Source: an uncultured Collinsella sp. (GTDB taxonomy: Bacteria > Actinomycetota > Coriobacteriia > Coriobacteriales > Coriobacteriaceae). Taken from it: a stretch of 20,786 nucleotides of DNA. Shown one piece after another: positions 13,601 to 20,630 of this stretch. The DNA lies in contig CABUSV010000024.1 of the NCBI GenBank assembly GCA_902494345.1, forward strand, positions 1 to 20,786. The letters are read 5' to 3'. Position 1 is the stretch's first letter, and the number at the start of each line of letters is the position of its first letter. The translations under genes and the position numbers were made by a program. Under the pieces are notes generated by a model. That model searched no databases and was not told the origin of the DNA. It saw only the letters and a program-made list of their open reading frames with translations.

Positions 13601-15361
13601 ATGGAATCGATCGTTAAGTTCTTGGAGAAAGGTCAGCCGTACTTCGACAAGGTCTCTAAGAACATCTACCTTCAGGCCATTAAAGACGGCTTTTTGGCAG
13701 CAATGCCCATTATCCTGTCTTCTTCTGTCTTCCTGCTTATTTCGACCCTGCCGGGCGTTGTCGCCACGGTCGGCGGCTTTACGCTGCCCGACTGGTGGAA
13801 CGTCGACGTCGTGAACTTCTGCAACAAGGTTTACAACTTCACGATGGGCGTCGTGGGCATCATGGTCGCCGGCACCACCGCAAGCGCGCTGACCGGCTCC
13901 AAGAACCGCCGCATGCCTGCCGGCAAGGCCATCAACGCCACGAGCACCATGGTCGCCGCCATGTGCGCTATGCTCATCTTGGCCGTTACCCAGACGAGTG
14001 CCAAGATCGACGGCGCCGATGTCTCGGTGTTCTTTACCGACAACATGGGCACCAAGGGCCTGCTGAGCTCCTTTGTCGCCGCATTTGCCACGGTCAACAT
14101 CTATGCCTTCTGCATTAAGCGAGACATCACCATCAAGCTGCCCAAAGAAGTCCCCGGCGCCATCGCCCAGAACTTCCGCGACATCTTCGCCTTCAGCTTC
14201 TCCATCCTGTTTGTCGCCGTCATCGACGTTATCTGCCGCACCTGCTTGGCCGTCCCGTTTGCCAACGTCATCTCCACGCTGGTGAGCCCGCTGTTCGCCG
14301 CTGCCGATTCCTACGCCGGCCTCGCCCTCATCTGGTTCATGATCCCGCTGTTCTGGTTCATGGGCATCCACGGCCCCTCGGTCGTTAAGCCTGCCCTCAA
14401 CGCCGCGCTGTTTGGCAACATCACCACCAACCTCGCCACGCTGCAGGCCGGCGGTCACCCCGCCCTCGCCCTGACCGAAAACTTCGGTAACTACATCGGC
14501 GAACTCGGCGGCACCGGCGCCACGTTCATTGTCCCGATCATCTTCCTGCTCTTTATGCGCTCCAAGCAGCTCAAGGCCGTCGGCAAAGCCTCTGTCGTGC
14601 CCGTGATGTTCGCCGTCAACGAGCCGCTGCTGTTCGCCGCGCCCATCATCCTCAACCCGTACTTCCTGATCCCGTTCCTGTTTGCCCCCGTGGCCAACGT
14701 CCTCATTGGTAAGTTCTTCATCGACTTTTTGGGCATGAACGGCTTTATCTATGCCATGCCGTGGGCACTCCCCGGACCGATCGGCACCTTCATCGACACC
14801 AACTTCCAGCCGATCTCTCTGGTCCTGGTTGTCGTCCTGCTGGTCGTTGACTTCTTGATCTACTACCCGTTCTGCAAGGCCTACGACAACGTCCTGTGCA
14901 AGCAGGAGGCCGAGACCCTGGCCGAAGAAGAGGCCGAGGAGACCAAGGCCGTCAAGACCGCTGCCGCCCCCGCCGTTGAGGCTCCTGTTGTCGAGACCGC
15001 TTCTGCCACTGAGGCCTCCGCAGCTCCGTCCGCCCTTAAGGGCAAGGATCTGAGGGTTCTGGTTCTGTGCGCTGGCGCCGGCACCTCTGCACTGCTCGCC
15101 AACGCGCTTAAGGAAGGCGCCGACGAGCTGGGCATCGACATTACCGCCAACGCCGGTGCCTACGGCAGCCACTACGCCATCATGGACCAGTACAACGTCA
15201 TCGTCCTGGCTCCGCAGGTTCGCACCTATTACAACGAGATGAAGGCCGACACCGACCGCCTGGGCATCACGCTGCTGTCGCCCAAGGGCAAACAGTACAT
15301 CGACCTCACTAAGGATCCCAAGGGTGCCGTCGCCTGGATCGAGGAAAACCTCGAGGCATAA
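13601..15361 (+). CDS. lacE: PTS lactose-family EIICB permease, module 2
   Basis: A membrane transporter and kinase for a beta-galactoside, 586 aa. The IIC domain (about 1-440) has IHGPSV (His257) and NEPLLF (Glu341). A linker rich in Glu, Ala, Val and Pro runs to about 480. The IIB domain follows with VLVLCAGAGTSA and phospho-acceptor Cys490. The ATG at 13601 follows GAGGAG by 8 bases. It closely resembles LacE3 (shared KNIYLQAIKDGFL start, CAGAGTSA loop, TDRLG...GKQYIDLT end) and less so LacE1, so modules 2 and 3 probably share a more recent duplication of this gene. It follows lacG2 by 176 bases and is closed by a terminator. Confidence 0.92.
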   Translation: MESIVKFLEKGQPYFDKVSKNIYLQAIKDGFLAAMPIILSSSVFLLISTLPGVVATVGGFTLPDWWNVDVVNFCNKVYNFTMGVVGIMVAGTTASALTGSKNRRMPAGKAINATSTMVAAMCAMLILAVTQTSAKIDGADVSVFFTDNMGTKGLLSSFVAAFATVNIYAFCIKRDITIKLPKEVPGAIAQNFRDIFAFSFSILFVAVIDVICRTCLAVPFANVISTLVSPLFAAADSYAGLALIWFMIPLFWFMGIHGPSVVKPALNAALFGNITTNLATLQAGGHPALALTENFGNYIGELGGTGATFIVPIIFLLFMRSKQLKAVGKASVVPVMFAVNEPLLFAAPIILNPYFLIPFLFAPVANVLIGKFFIDFLGMNGFIYAMPWALPGPIGTFIDTNFQPISLVLVVVLLVVDFLIYYPFCKAYDNVLCKQEAETLAEEEAEETKAVKTAAAPAVEAPVVETASATEASAAPSALKGKDLRVLVLCAGAGTSALLANALKEGADELGIDITANAGAYGSHYAIMDQYNVIVLAPQVRTYYNEMKADTDRLGITLLSPKGKQYIDLTKDPKGAVAWIEENLEA

Positions 15362-15393
15362 GACGCTGACACCACCTGCCGCTTGCAGACAAT

Positions 15394-15440
15394 AAATGGC
15401 CCGTGCATCGATGTGTGATGCGCGGGCCATTTTGTTTAGA
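15394..15440 (+). terminator. Terminator of lacG2-lacE2
   Basis: AAATGGCCCG (15394-15403) pairs with CGGGCCATTT (15423-15432), and GCATC (15405-15409) with GATGC (15417-15421), separated by a T-G wobble pair, 7-base loop, followed by TGTTTAG. A strong stem 32 bases after the lacE2 stop. Confidence 0.85.
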
Positions 15441-15456
15441 CCGCACCCGTCCTCCT

Positions 15457-15521
15457 GTTCATCTCAATCTGTAACATCTAGCCGAGTTTTTCGGTCCTAG
15501 CTGTTACAGATCGAGATGAAC
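15457..15521. repeat. 55-bp palindrome array, cluster 2, copy 3
   Basis: Core 15462-15516 with arms TCTCAATCTGTAACA and TGTTACAGATCGAGA. The flanks GTTCA and TGAAC extend pairing; copies 1 and 7 have GTTTG there, and the opposite flank changes in step in this copy. It opens a run of four copies between lacE2 and lacI3. Confidence 0.85.
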
Positions 15522-15540
15522 GCACAGGCCAAGCCGAAAA

Positions 15541-15595
15541 TCTCAATCTGTAACATGTAGACCGCTTTTGACCGCTTAGATGTTACAGATCGAGA
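15541..15595. repeat. 55-bp palindrome array, cluster 2, copy 4
   Basis: Arms TCTCAATCTGTAACA and TGTTACAGATCGAGA with a 25-base middle containing ACCGCTTTTGACCG. It starts 79 bases after copy 3. The left flank is A-rich (GAAAA), lacking the extended arm seen in first copies. Confidence 0.85.
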
Positions 15596-15620
15596 CAAAC
15601 AGATGGGTCAATCCAATCAA

Positions 15621-15675
15621 TCTAGATCTGTAACACCTGGCTGGTCATTTCACTCCTAACTGTTACAGATCGAGA
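15621..15675. repeat. 55-bp palindrome array, cluster 2, copy 5
   Basis: Arms TCTAGATCTGTAACA and TGTTACAGATCGAGA, with the most divergent 25-base middle of the family. It starts 80 bases after copy 4. Confidence 0.85.
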
Positions 15676-15701
15676 CAAAGATGATGGCTGGGTAGACAAA
15701 A

Positions 15702-15756
15702 TCTCAATCTATAACACCTAGTCGAGTTTTCGGGTCCCACCTGTTACAGATTTAGA
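15702..15756. repeat. 55-bp palindrome array, cluster 2, copy 6
   Basis: Arms TCTCAATCTATAACA and TGTTACAGATTTAGA, slightly decayed, still exactly 55 bases. It starts 81 bases after copy 5 and ends 18 bases before the lacI3 stop. Confidence 0.8.
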
Positions 15757-15774
15757 CGAGCAGGCCGAGCACGT

Positions 15775-16785
15775 CTACGCCCGCAGATCCCTTACGCTGG
15801 AACGCTCGACCAACACGCCCGAGACGAGCGTACGACTTCTGGAGCTCGGGGCTTCCAGACCTGCGACGACCTCGTTAAGCGCACGGATGCCCAGTTCGCG
15901 GTGGCGAAACTTCACCGACGTCAGAATCGAGTTGGGAATCGTCTTGTAGAGCTCATCGTCGAAGCCGATCACGGACACGTCGTCGGGCACATTGAGCCCT
16001 TTGTCACGTAGAGCCATCATCACGCCGTTTGCCATGCAGTCGTTAGCAGCGAGGACCGCCGTGCAATCGGGCTTATCGGCAAGCACAAGGCCCGCGGCAT
16101 AGCCACTATCCGCATTCCAATCGCCTTGCAGAGGCTCGGGCGGCTCAATGCCACGTGCCTCGAGTGCCGCTCGCCAACCTTTCATACGGCACTGGCTCGA
16201 CAGTGACTCTTTCTTACCAGAGACGAAGTACACGTTCTTGTGCCCGTGGTTCAAGAAGTACTCGCACGCCATGCGCGCGCCGCCCTCTTGGTCGTCACTG
16301 ACGGTAGAGCAGGTAGGATGTTCCATCGGTGTGATAATCACCGTCTTGAGGTCTTTCGGCGCCTCAAAGGTATCAAAGTCATCGACCATCTGGCGCAGGT
16401 TGAAAATCATGCCGTCGACGGGGAGCTGCGACATCCTACGCGCCGCTTCGGCAAGGGTCATCTTCTCCCCCGCCCGCTTTTTGATCATCGTAAGAGCAAA
16501 GCCTCGCTCTTCGGCGGCATCGGCGATACCGTCAATCATGTCCACGGCACCGCCCGACAAGTGAAACAGCACGACGCCGATGCACCCGTAACGGCCCAAC
16601 TTGAGCGAACGCGCGGCAAAGTTAGTTCGAAACCCGAGCGCCTCCATTGCCGAATGGACCTTATCGCGTGTCGACTCTCGCACGCTATCGGGCTCGTTGA
16701 TCACGCGCGACACCGTCTTGAGAGAAACACCCGCGGCAATCGCCACATCGTTCATCGAGACATTTTTCTTGTCCATCGTTGTCAC
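15775..16785 (-). CDS. LacI-family repressor of module 3
   Basis: A DNA-binding regulator of about 336 aa. The helix-turn-helix is VSMNDVAIAAGVSLKTVSRV with specificity residues Leu22-Lys23, then the hinge FRTNFAARSLKLG and an effector domain ending LVERSSVRDLRA. I chose the GTG at 16785, which has GGAG 5 bases upstream; the ATG three codons later (16776) is too far from it, and the ATG at 16854 adds 23 atypical residues. lacI2 shows the same GTG-three-codons-ATG layout. It is divergent from lacE3-lacG3. Its cognate operator is probably the perfect palindrome at 16937-16958, whose centre is CT rather than the usual CG. Confidence 0.88.
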   Translation of the reverse strand: MTTMDKKNVSMNDVAIAAGVSLKTVSRVINEPDSVRESTRDKVHSAMEALGFRTNFAARSLKLGRYGCIGVVLFHLSGGAVDMIDGIADAAEERGFALTMIKKRAGEKMTLAEAARRMSQLPVDGMIFNLRQMVDDFDTFEAPKDLKTVIITPMEHPTCSTVSDDQEGGARMACEYFLNHGHKNVYFVSGKKESLSSQCRMKGWRAALEARGIEPPEPLQGDWNADSGYAAGLVLADKPDCTAVLAANDCMANGVMMALRDKGLNVPDDVSVIGFDDELYKTIPNSILTSVKFRHRELGIRALNEVVAGLEAPSSRSRTLVSGVLVERSSVRDLRA

Positions 16786-16859
16786 CGCTTCTCCAGTCGG
16801 CTTTGTATCACTTGTTTTTTGTGTTCTAGCATACACTACCTGCTCGACTGACAAATCAG

Positions 16860-16917
16860 CCGTTTACCGGACAATATCGACCGTTCACCCGTAAATCCTT
16901 GTTGCCCCTTCTACAAT
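16860..16917 (+). promoter_or_regulatory. lacE3 promoter with tandem CCGTTYA element
   Basis: Halves CCGTTTACCG and GACCGTTCA start 21 bases apart (16860-16887). TACAAT (16912-16917) is a good -10 box 24 bases beyond, with no recognisable -35 box. The distal end of the element would overlap the -35 zone, the usual place of a class II activator. Confidence 0.5.
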
Positions 16918-16936
16918 GTCTTACGTTGTCATCAAC

Positions 16937-16958
16937 GAAATGACAACTTTGTCATTTC
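16937..16958. promoter_or_regulatory. Module 3 LacI operator (perfect palindrome)
   Basis: GAAATGACAA (16937-16946) and TTGTCATTTC (16949-16958) are perfect 10-bp arms around CT. A half-matching partner ending ACGTTGTCAT (16923-16932) lies 23 bases upstream centre to centre, overlapping the expected start of transcription. The half-site TTGTCAT differs from TTGCCAT (module 1) and TGCTCAT (module 2). Confidence 0.65.
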
Positions 16959-17059
16959 AGAACACCTTCCTTACCCAGGGAGGTTCCGGGCAGTCCTGAC
17001 CATCCATCGACGACCAGTTCCATCCACATGCATCGCGCATCAAGTAGCAAAGGAGCTCT

Positions 17060-18838
17060 ATGGACGCCATCGTAAAGATGCTCGAAAAGCATCAACCGTT
17101 CTTTGAGAAAATCTCGAGGAACATCTACCTCCAGGCCATCAAAGACGGATTTCTTGGGTGCATGCCCATCGTCCTCACCTCTTCGATCTTCCTGCTGATC
17201 GCCACCCTTCCCGGCGTCGTCGGCATCACGTTGCCCCAGCCGCTCACCGACTGGTGCAGCAAGCTGTACAACTTCACCATGGGTGTCATGGGCATCATGG
17301 TTGCCGGCACAACGGCCAAAAACTTCACGGCTTCCATGAACCGCCGCATGCCCGCCGGTAAGGTGCTCAACGACGGCTCCACCATGGTTGCCGCCCAGTG
17401 CAGCATGCTGCTGCTCGCTGTTACGCAGTTCACCACCAAGCTCGACGGCTCCGAGCTTTCGGTCTTCGATTGCACCAGCATGGGTACACGCGGCTTGTTC
17501 TCCGCCTATATCGCAGCGTTCATTACCGTTTGGGTTTATAAGTTCTGCGTCTCGCGCGATCTGACCATTAAGCTGCCCAAGGAAGTCCCGGGCGCCATCG
17601 CTCAGAACTTCCGCGACATCATCCCCTTTGGCGGCGCTGTCATCATCTGCGGCATTATCGATGTTGTCGTGCGCAACCTCATGGGCGTTCCGTTCTCCGA
17701 GCTGCTTATCAAACTGCTCTCCCCGCTCTTTACCGCTGCAGAAACCTATCCCGGCCTTATCCTTATCCAGGCAGCCACCGCGTTCTTCTGGTTCATCGGC
17801 GTCCACGGCCCCTCGATTGTCCAGCCGGGCATCGACCCCATCCGTCTTGCCAACCAGGCCGAGAACCTGCAGGTTCTGCTGGCCGGTGGCCACCCCGCCC
17901 ACTCCCTCACCTTTAACATGTCGCTCGTGGGTGAGTTCGGCGGCACCGGCGCCACGTTCATCGTGCCGCTTCTGCTGATTCTCTTTATGAAGTCCAAGCA
18001 GCTCAAGGCCGTCGGTAAGGCCTCGATTGTTCCTGTTGCCTTTGCCGTCAACGAGCCGCTGCTCTTTGGCGCGCCGATGATTCTTAACCCCTACATGCTC
18101 ATCCCCTTTGTTGCCGCCGGCTGCGTCAACGTGAGTGTTGCCAAGTTCTTTATCGATAACGTGGGCATGAACGGTTTCTCCTTCGTGGTGCCTTGGGCCA
18201 CCCCCGCCCCCATCGGCATTTTCATTACCACGAACTTCCAGCTTATCGCCCTGGTATTTGTTGCGATCATCATCTTGCTGGACGCCATCATCTACCTTCC
18301 GTTCTTGAAGGCATACGATAAGCTGCTCTGCGACCAGGAGGCCGAGCGCGCCGCCGAGCTGGGTCTCGAGTCCAATGGTGCCGCTGCCATCGCAGCCGAC
18401 GCCTCTGCGCCCGCTGTCGAGCAGGCGACCGCTTCCGTCGAGACGACTGTTGCCGCCGCCGACAGCAAGCCTGTCGCCGATCAGCCCAAGCCCGCTGCCG
18501 ATGCATCCGCCAAGAAGGATGTCGATGGCCTGAAGGTCCTCGTCCTGTGCGCCGGCGCCGGCACCTCTGCCATGCTCGCCAACGCCATCAAGGAAGGTGC
18601 CGCACAGACCGGCGAGAACATCGCCTCCTCCGCAGGTGCCTACGGACAGCACACTGCCATCATGGATCAGTACGACGTTATCGTGCTCGCCCCGCAGGTT
18701 CGTAGCTACTACAACGACATGAAGGCCGACACCGATCGTCTGGGCATTAAGCTGCTCGCTCCCCGCGGTAAGGAATATATCGACCTTACTCGCGACCCCG
18801 CCGGCGCCATCAAGTGGCTCCGCGAGAACCTCGACTAG
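17060..18838 (+). CDS. lacE: PTS lactose-family EIICB permease, module 3
   Basis: A membrane transporter and kinase for a beta-galactoside, 592 aa. The IIC domain (about 1-430) has VHGPSI (His249) and NEPLLF (Glu332). A long linker rich in Ala, Asp, Pro and Val (about 435-488) leads to the IIB domain with VLVLCAGAGTSA and phospho-acceptor Cys497. The ATG at 17060 follows AAAGGAG. It shares the N-terminal signature NIYLQAIKDGFLG and most of the IIB domain with LacE2. It is first in a two-gene operon with lacG3 and lies downstream of a well-formed promoter and operator region. It depends on an external IIA, most simply LacF. Confidence 0.92.
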   Translation: MDAIVKMLEKHQPFFEKISRNIYLQAIKDGFLGCMPIVLTSSIFLLIATLPGVVGITLPQPLTDWCSKLYNFTMGVMGIMVAGTTAKNFTASMNRRMPAGKVLNDGSTMVAAQCSMLLLAVTQFTTKLDGSELSVFDCTSMGTRGLFSAYIAAFITVWVYKFCVSRDLTIKLPKEVPGAIAQNFRDIIPFGGAVIICGIIDVVVRNLMGVPFSELLIKLLSPLFTAAETYPGLILIQAATAFFWFIGVHGPSIVQPGIDPIRLANQAENLQVLLAGGHPAHSLTFNMSLVGEFGGTGATFIVPLLLILFMKSKQLKAVGKASIVPVAFAVNEPLLFGAPMILNPYMLIPFVAAGCVNVSVAKFFIDNVGMNGFSFVVPWATPAPIGIFITTNFQLIALVFVAIIILLDAIIYLPFLKAYDKLLCDQEAERAAELGLESNGAAAIAADASAPAVEQATASVETTVAAADSKPVADQPKPAADASAKKDVDGLKVLVLCAGAGTSAMLANAIKEGAAQTGENIASSAGAYGQHTAIMDQYDVIVLAPQVRSYYNDMKADTDRLGIKLLAPRGKEYIDLTRDPAGAIKWLRENLD

Positions 18839-18851
18839 TTCCTCCCTCTGT

Positions 18852-18880
18852 AGGTGCCCGGATCCCCAGTTCGGGCACCT
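18852..18880 (+). other. Stem-loop between lacE3 and lacG3
   Basis: AGGTGCCCG (18852-18860) and CGGGCACCT (18872-18880) form a 9-bp perfect stem with an 11-base loop, followed by C-rich sequence rather than a T-run. It is the counterpart of the hairpins at 8839-8872 and 13451-13487. Confidence 0.6.
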
Positions 18881-18913
18881 CCCCCTATTCGTATCCCACA
18901 GAAAGGATGTCTC

Positions 18914-20335
18914 ATGACCAACCCCATGCAGTTCCCCGACGGCTTTGTGTTTGGCGGCGCCACCGCCGCTTATCAGGTTGAGGGCGAGACCCGCACGCAC
19001 GGCAAGGGCAAAGTGCCCTGGGACGATTTCCTGGCTGCTCAGGGTCGCTTCTCCCCCGACCCCGCAAGCGATTTCTACAACAAATACCCGGTCGATATCG
19101 ACCTGTGCCAGCGCTTCGGCATCAACGGCATCCGCGTCTCCATCGCTTGGAGCCGCATCTTCCCCAACGGCACTGGCGAGATCAACCCCGAGGGCGTCGC
19201 CTTCTATCACGAGCTCTTTGCCACCTGCAATAAAGCCGGCGTTATCCCCTATGTCACGCTCGATCACTTTGATACGCCCGAGGCCTTCTACCAGGACGGC
19301 GGCGAGGGCTTCCTGACGCGCACGACCATCGACGCCTTCGTCGAGTACGCCAAGTTCTGCTTTGCCGAGTTCACCGAGGTCAAGCATTGGTTTACCTTTA
19401 ACGAGATTCCCGCGACCGCCGAGGGCAGCTTTATCGTCGGCAACTGGCCGCACGGCGAGAAGTACCGCTTGGACAAGGCCTTCCAGCTCATGCACAACAT
19501 GATGGTGGCCCACGCCAAGGCTGTCGTCGCCTTCCATGAGGGCGGCTTTGAGGGCGAGATCGGCATTGTCCAGAACCTGGAGCCCAAGTATCCCCTCGAT
19601 CCCAACAGCGCTGCCGACTGCGAGGCCGCCCGCATGGCCGACGTCATCAACAACCGCTGGGTGCTCGACGCCACCTTCCGCGGCCACTATGCAGCCGACA
19701 CCATGGAGGCTGCGACCAAGCTGGCCCATATCGCCGGCGGCGAGCTCGACGTCCGCGACGAGGACATCGCCGCGCTGACCGCCGCGCTCCCCTACAACGA
19801 TTGCCTGGGCGTCAACACCTACAAGTGCCAGTTCCTGCGTGCCGCCGAGGGCGAAAACGACATCAACCACAATGGCACCGGCGACAAGGGCTCCTCGCGC
19901 TGGTTCCTCAAGGGCGTTGGCGAGGCATGCGTGCGCGAAGGCGTTCCCACCACCGATTGGGACTGGATCATCTATCCCGAGGGCCTCTACGACCTGCTGC
20001 TGCGCATTAAGAACGATTACCCCAACTACAAGAAGATCTACATCACCGAGAACGGCATGGGCTATAAGGACGACTTTGAGGACGGCTTTATCGACGATGC
20101 CCCTCGCATCGACTATATGCGTCAGCATCTCGCGTGGATCCTCAAGGCGATCGACGGCGGCGTAAACGTCGACGGCTACTTTGTGTGGTCGCTGCAGGAC
20201 CAGTTCTCCTGGACCAACGGCTACAACAAACGTTACGGCCTGTTCTACATCGACTTCGAGACCCAGGCTCGCTATCCCAAGGCAAGCGCGTACTGGTACA
20301 AGAACGTCGCTGAGACCGGCCTGCTCATGGCTTAG
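18914..20335 (+). CDS. lacG: 6-phospho-beta-galactosidase LacG, module 3 (GH1)
   Basis: It hydrolyses phosphorylated beta-galactosides imported by LacE3. The 473-aa product has FGGATAAYQVEGETRTHGKG at the N-terminus, acid/base Glu164 in TFNEI, nucleophile Glu379 in ITENGMG, and phosphate pocket FSWTNGYNKRYG with Ser432, Trp433, Lys439 and Tyr441. The offset from lactococcal LacG is a constant 4. The ATG at 18914 follows AGAAAGGATG; an in-frame ATG 20 codons upstream lies within the hairpin region and is unlikely. The long N-terminal match to LacG1 indicates these two are the closer pair, while the permeases pair as LacE2 and LacE3. A terminator follows. Confidence 0.95.
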   Translation: MTNPMQFPDGFVFGGATAAYQVEGETRTHGKGKVPWDDFLAAQGRFSPDPASDFYNKYPVDIDLCQRFGINGIRVSIAWSRIFPNGTGEINPEGVAFYHELFATCNKAGVIPYVTLDHFDTPEAFYQDGGEGFLTRTTIDAFVEYAKFCFAEFTEVKHWFTFNEIPATAEGSFIVGNWPHGEKYRLDKAFQLMHNMMVAHAKAVVAFHEGGFEGEIGIVQNLEPKYPLDPNSAADCEAARMADVINNRWVLDATFRGHYAADTMEAATKLAHIAGGELDVRDEDIAALTAALPYNDCLGVNTYKCQFLRAAEGENDINHNGTGDKGSSRWFLKGVGEACVREGVPTTDWDWIIYPEGLYDLLLRIKNDYPNYKKIYITENGMGYKDDFEDGFIDDAPRIDYMRQHLAWILKAIDGGVNVDGYFVWSLQDQFSWTNGYNKRYGLFYIDFETQARYPKASAYWYKNVAETGLLMA

Positions 20336-20357
20336 TTTCAGCCACATACCCCCTGTC

Positions 20358-20405
20358 GGCCGCATGCGAATCCCCCACAGGATCGTATGCGGCCTTTTTG
20401 TTTTG
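20358..20405 (+). terminator. Terminator of lacE3-lacG3
   Basis: GGCCGCATGCGA (20358-20369) pairs with TCGTATGCGGCC (20383-20394) with one G-T wobble and a 13-base loop, followed by TTTTTGTTTT. It lies 22 bases past the lacG3 stop. Confidence 0.95.
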
Positions 20406-20423
20406 GCTCGGTCCGAGCAGGCC

Positions 20424-20488
20424 GTTTGTCTCGATCTGTAACATCTAGCTGAGTTTTTCGGTCCTACCTGTTACAGATCAAGACAAAC
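20424..20488. repeat. 55-bp palindrome array, cluster 3, copy 7
   Basis: Core 20429-20483 with arms TCTCGATCTGTAACA and TGTTACAGATCAAGA. GTTTG before and CAAAC after extend the pairing, as in the first copies of clusters 1 and 2. It lies just downstream of the lacG3 terminator. Confidence 0.85.
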
Positions 20489-20506
20489 GAGCGGCCCGAA
20501 GCAGAA

Positions 20507-20565
20507 TATCTCGATCTGTAACATCTAACTCGGTTTTCTACTCCCAACTGTTACAGATTGAGATA
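20507..20565. repeat. 55-bp palindrome array, cluster 3, copy 8
   Basis: Core 20509-20563 with arms TCTCGATCTGTAACA and TGTTACAGATTGAGA, 80 bases after copy 7, with TA on each side also pairing. It ends about 30 bases before the antitoxin promoter. Confidence 0.85.
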
Positions 20566-20590
20566 ATTCGACGACGCCGACGTTTTAATA

Positions 20591-20604
20591 TACCGTGGTA
20601 CAAT
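20591..20604 (+). promoter_or_regulatory. Candidate promoter/operator of the antitoxin gene
   Basis: TACAAT (20599-20604) is a good -10 box. It overlaps the palindrome TACCGTGGTA (20591-20600), a plausible binding site for antitoxin autoregulation. No clear -35 box is seen, and the ATG follows 26 bases later. Confidence 0.4.
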
Positions 20605-20630
20605 TGTGTCCCAACGCAAAGGAGGTACCC

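Noticed and set aside
15457..15756. Four regularly spaced repeats looking like a CRISPR array
   Set aside because: The repeats are long inverted palindromes with variable 25-base centres, no identical direct repeat unit of CRISPR type, and no cas genes nearby.
8896..20335. Calling the three GH1 enzymes 6-phospho-beta-glucosidases
   Set aside because: All have FSW in the phosphate pocket (Trp at the lactococcal 429 position) and lie with lacABC, which supports 6-phospho-beta-galactosidases.
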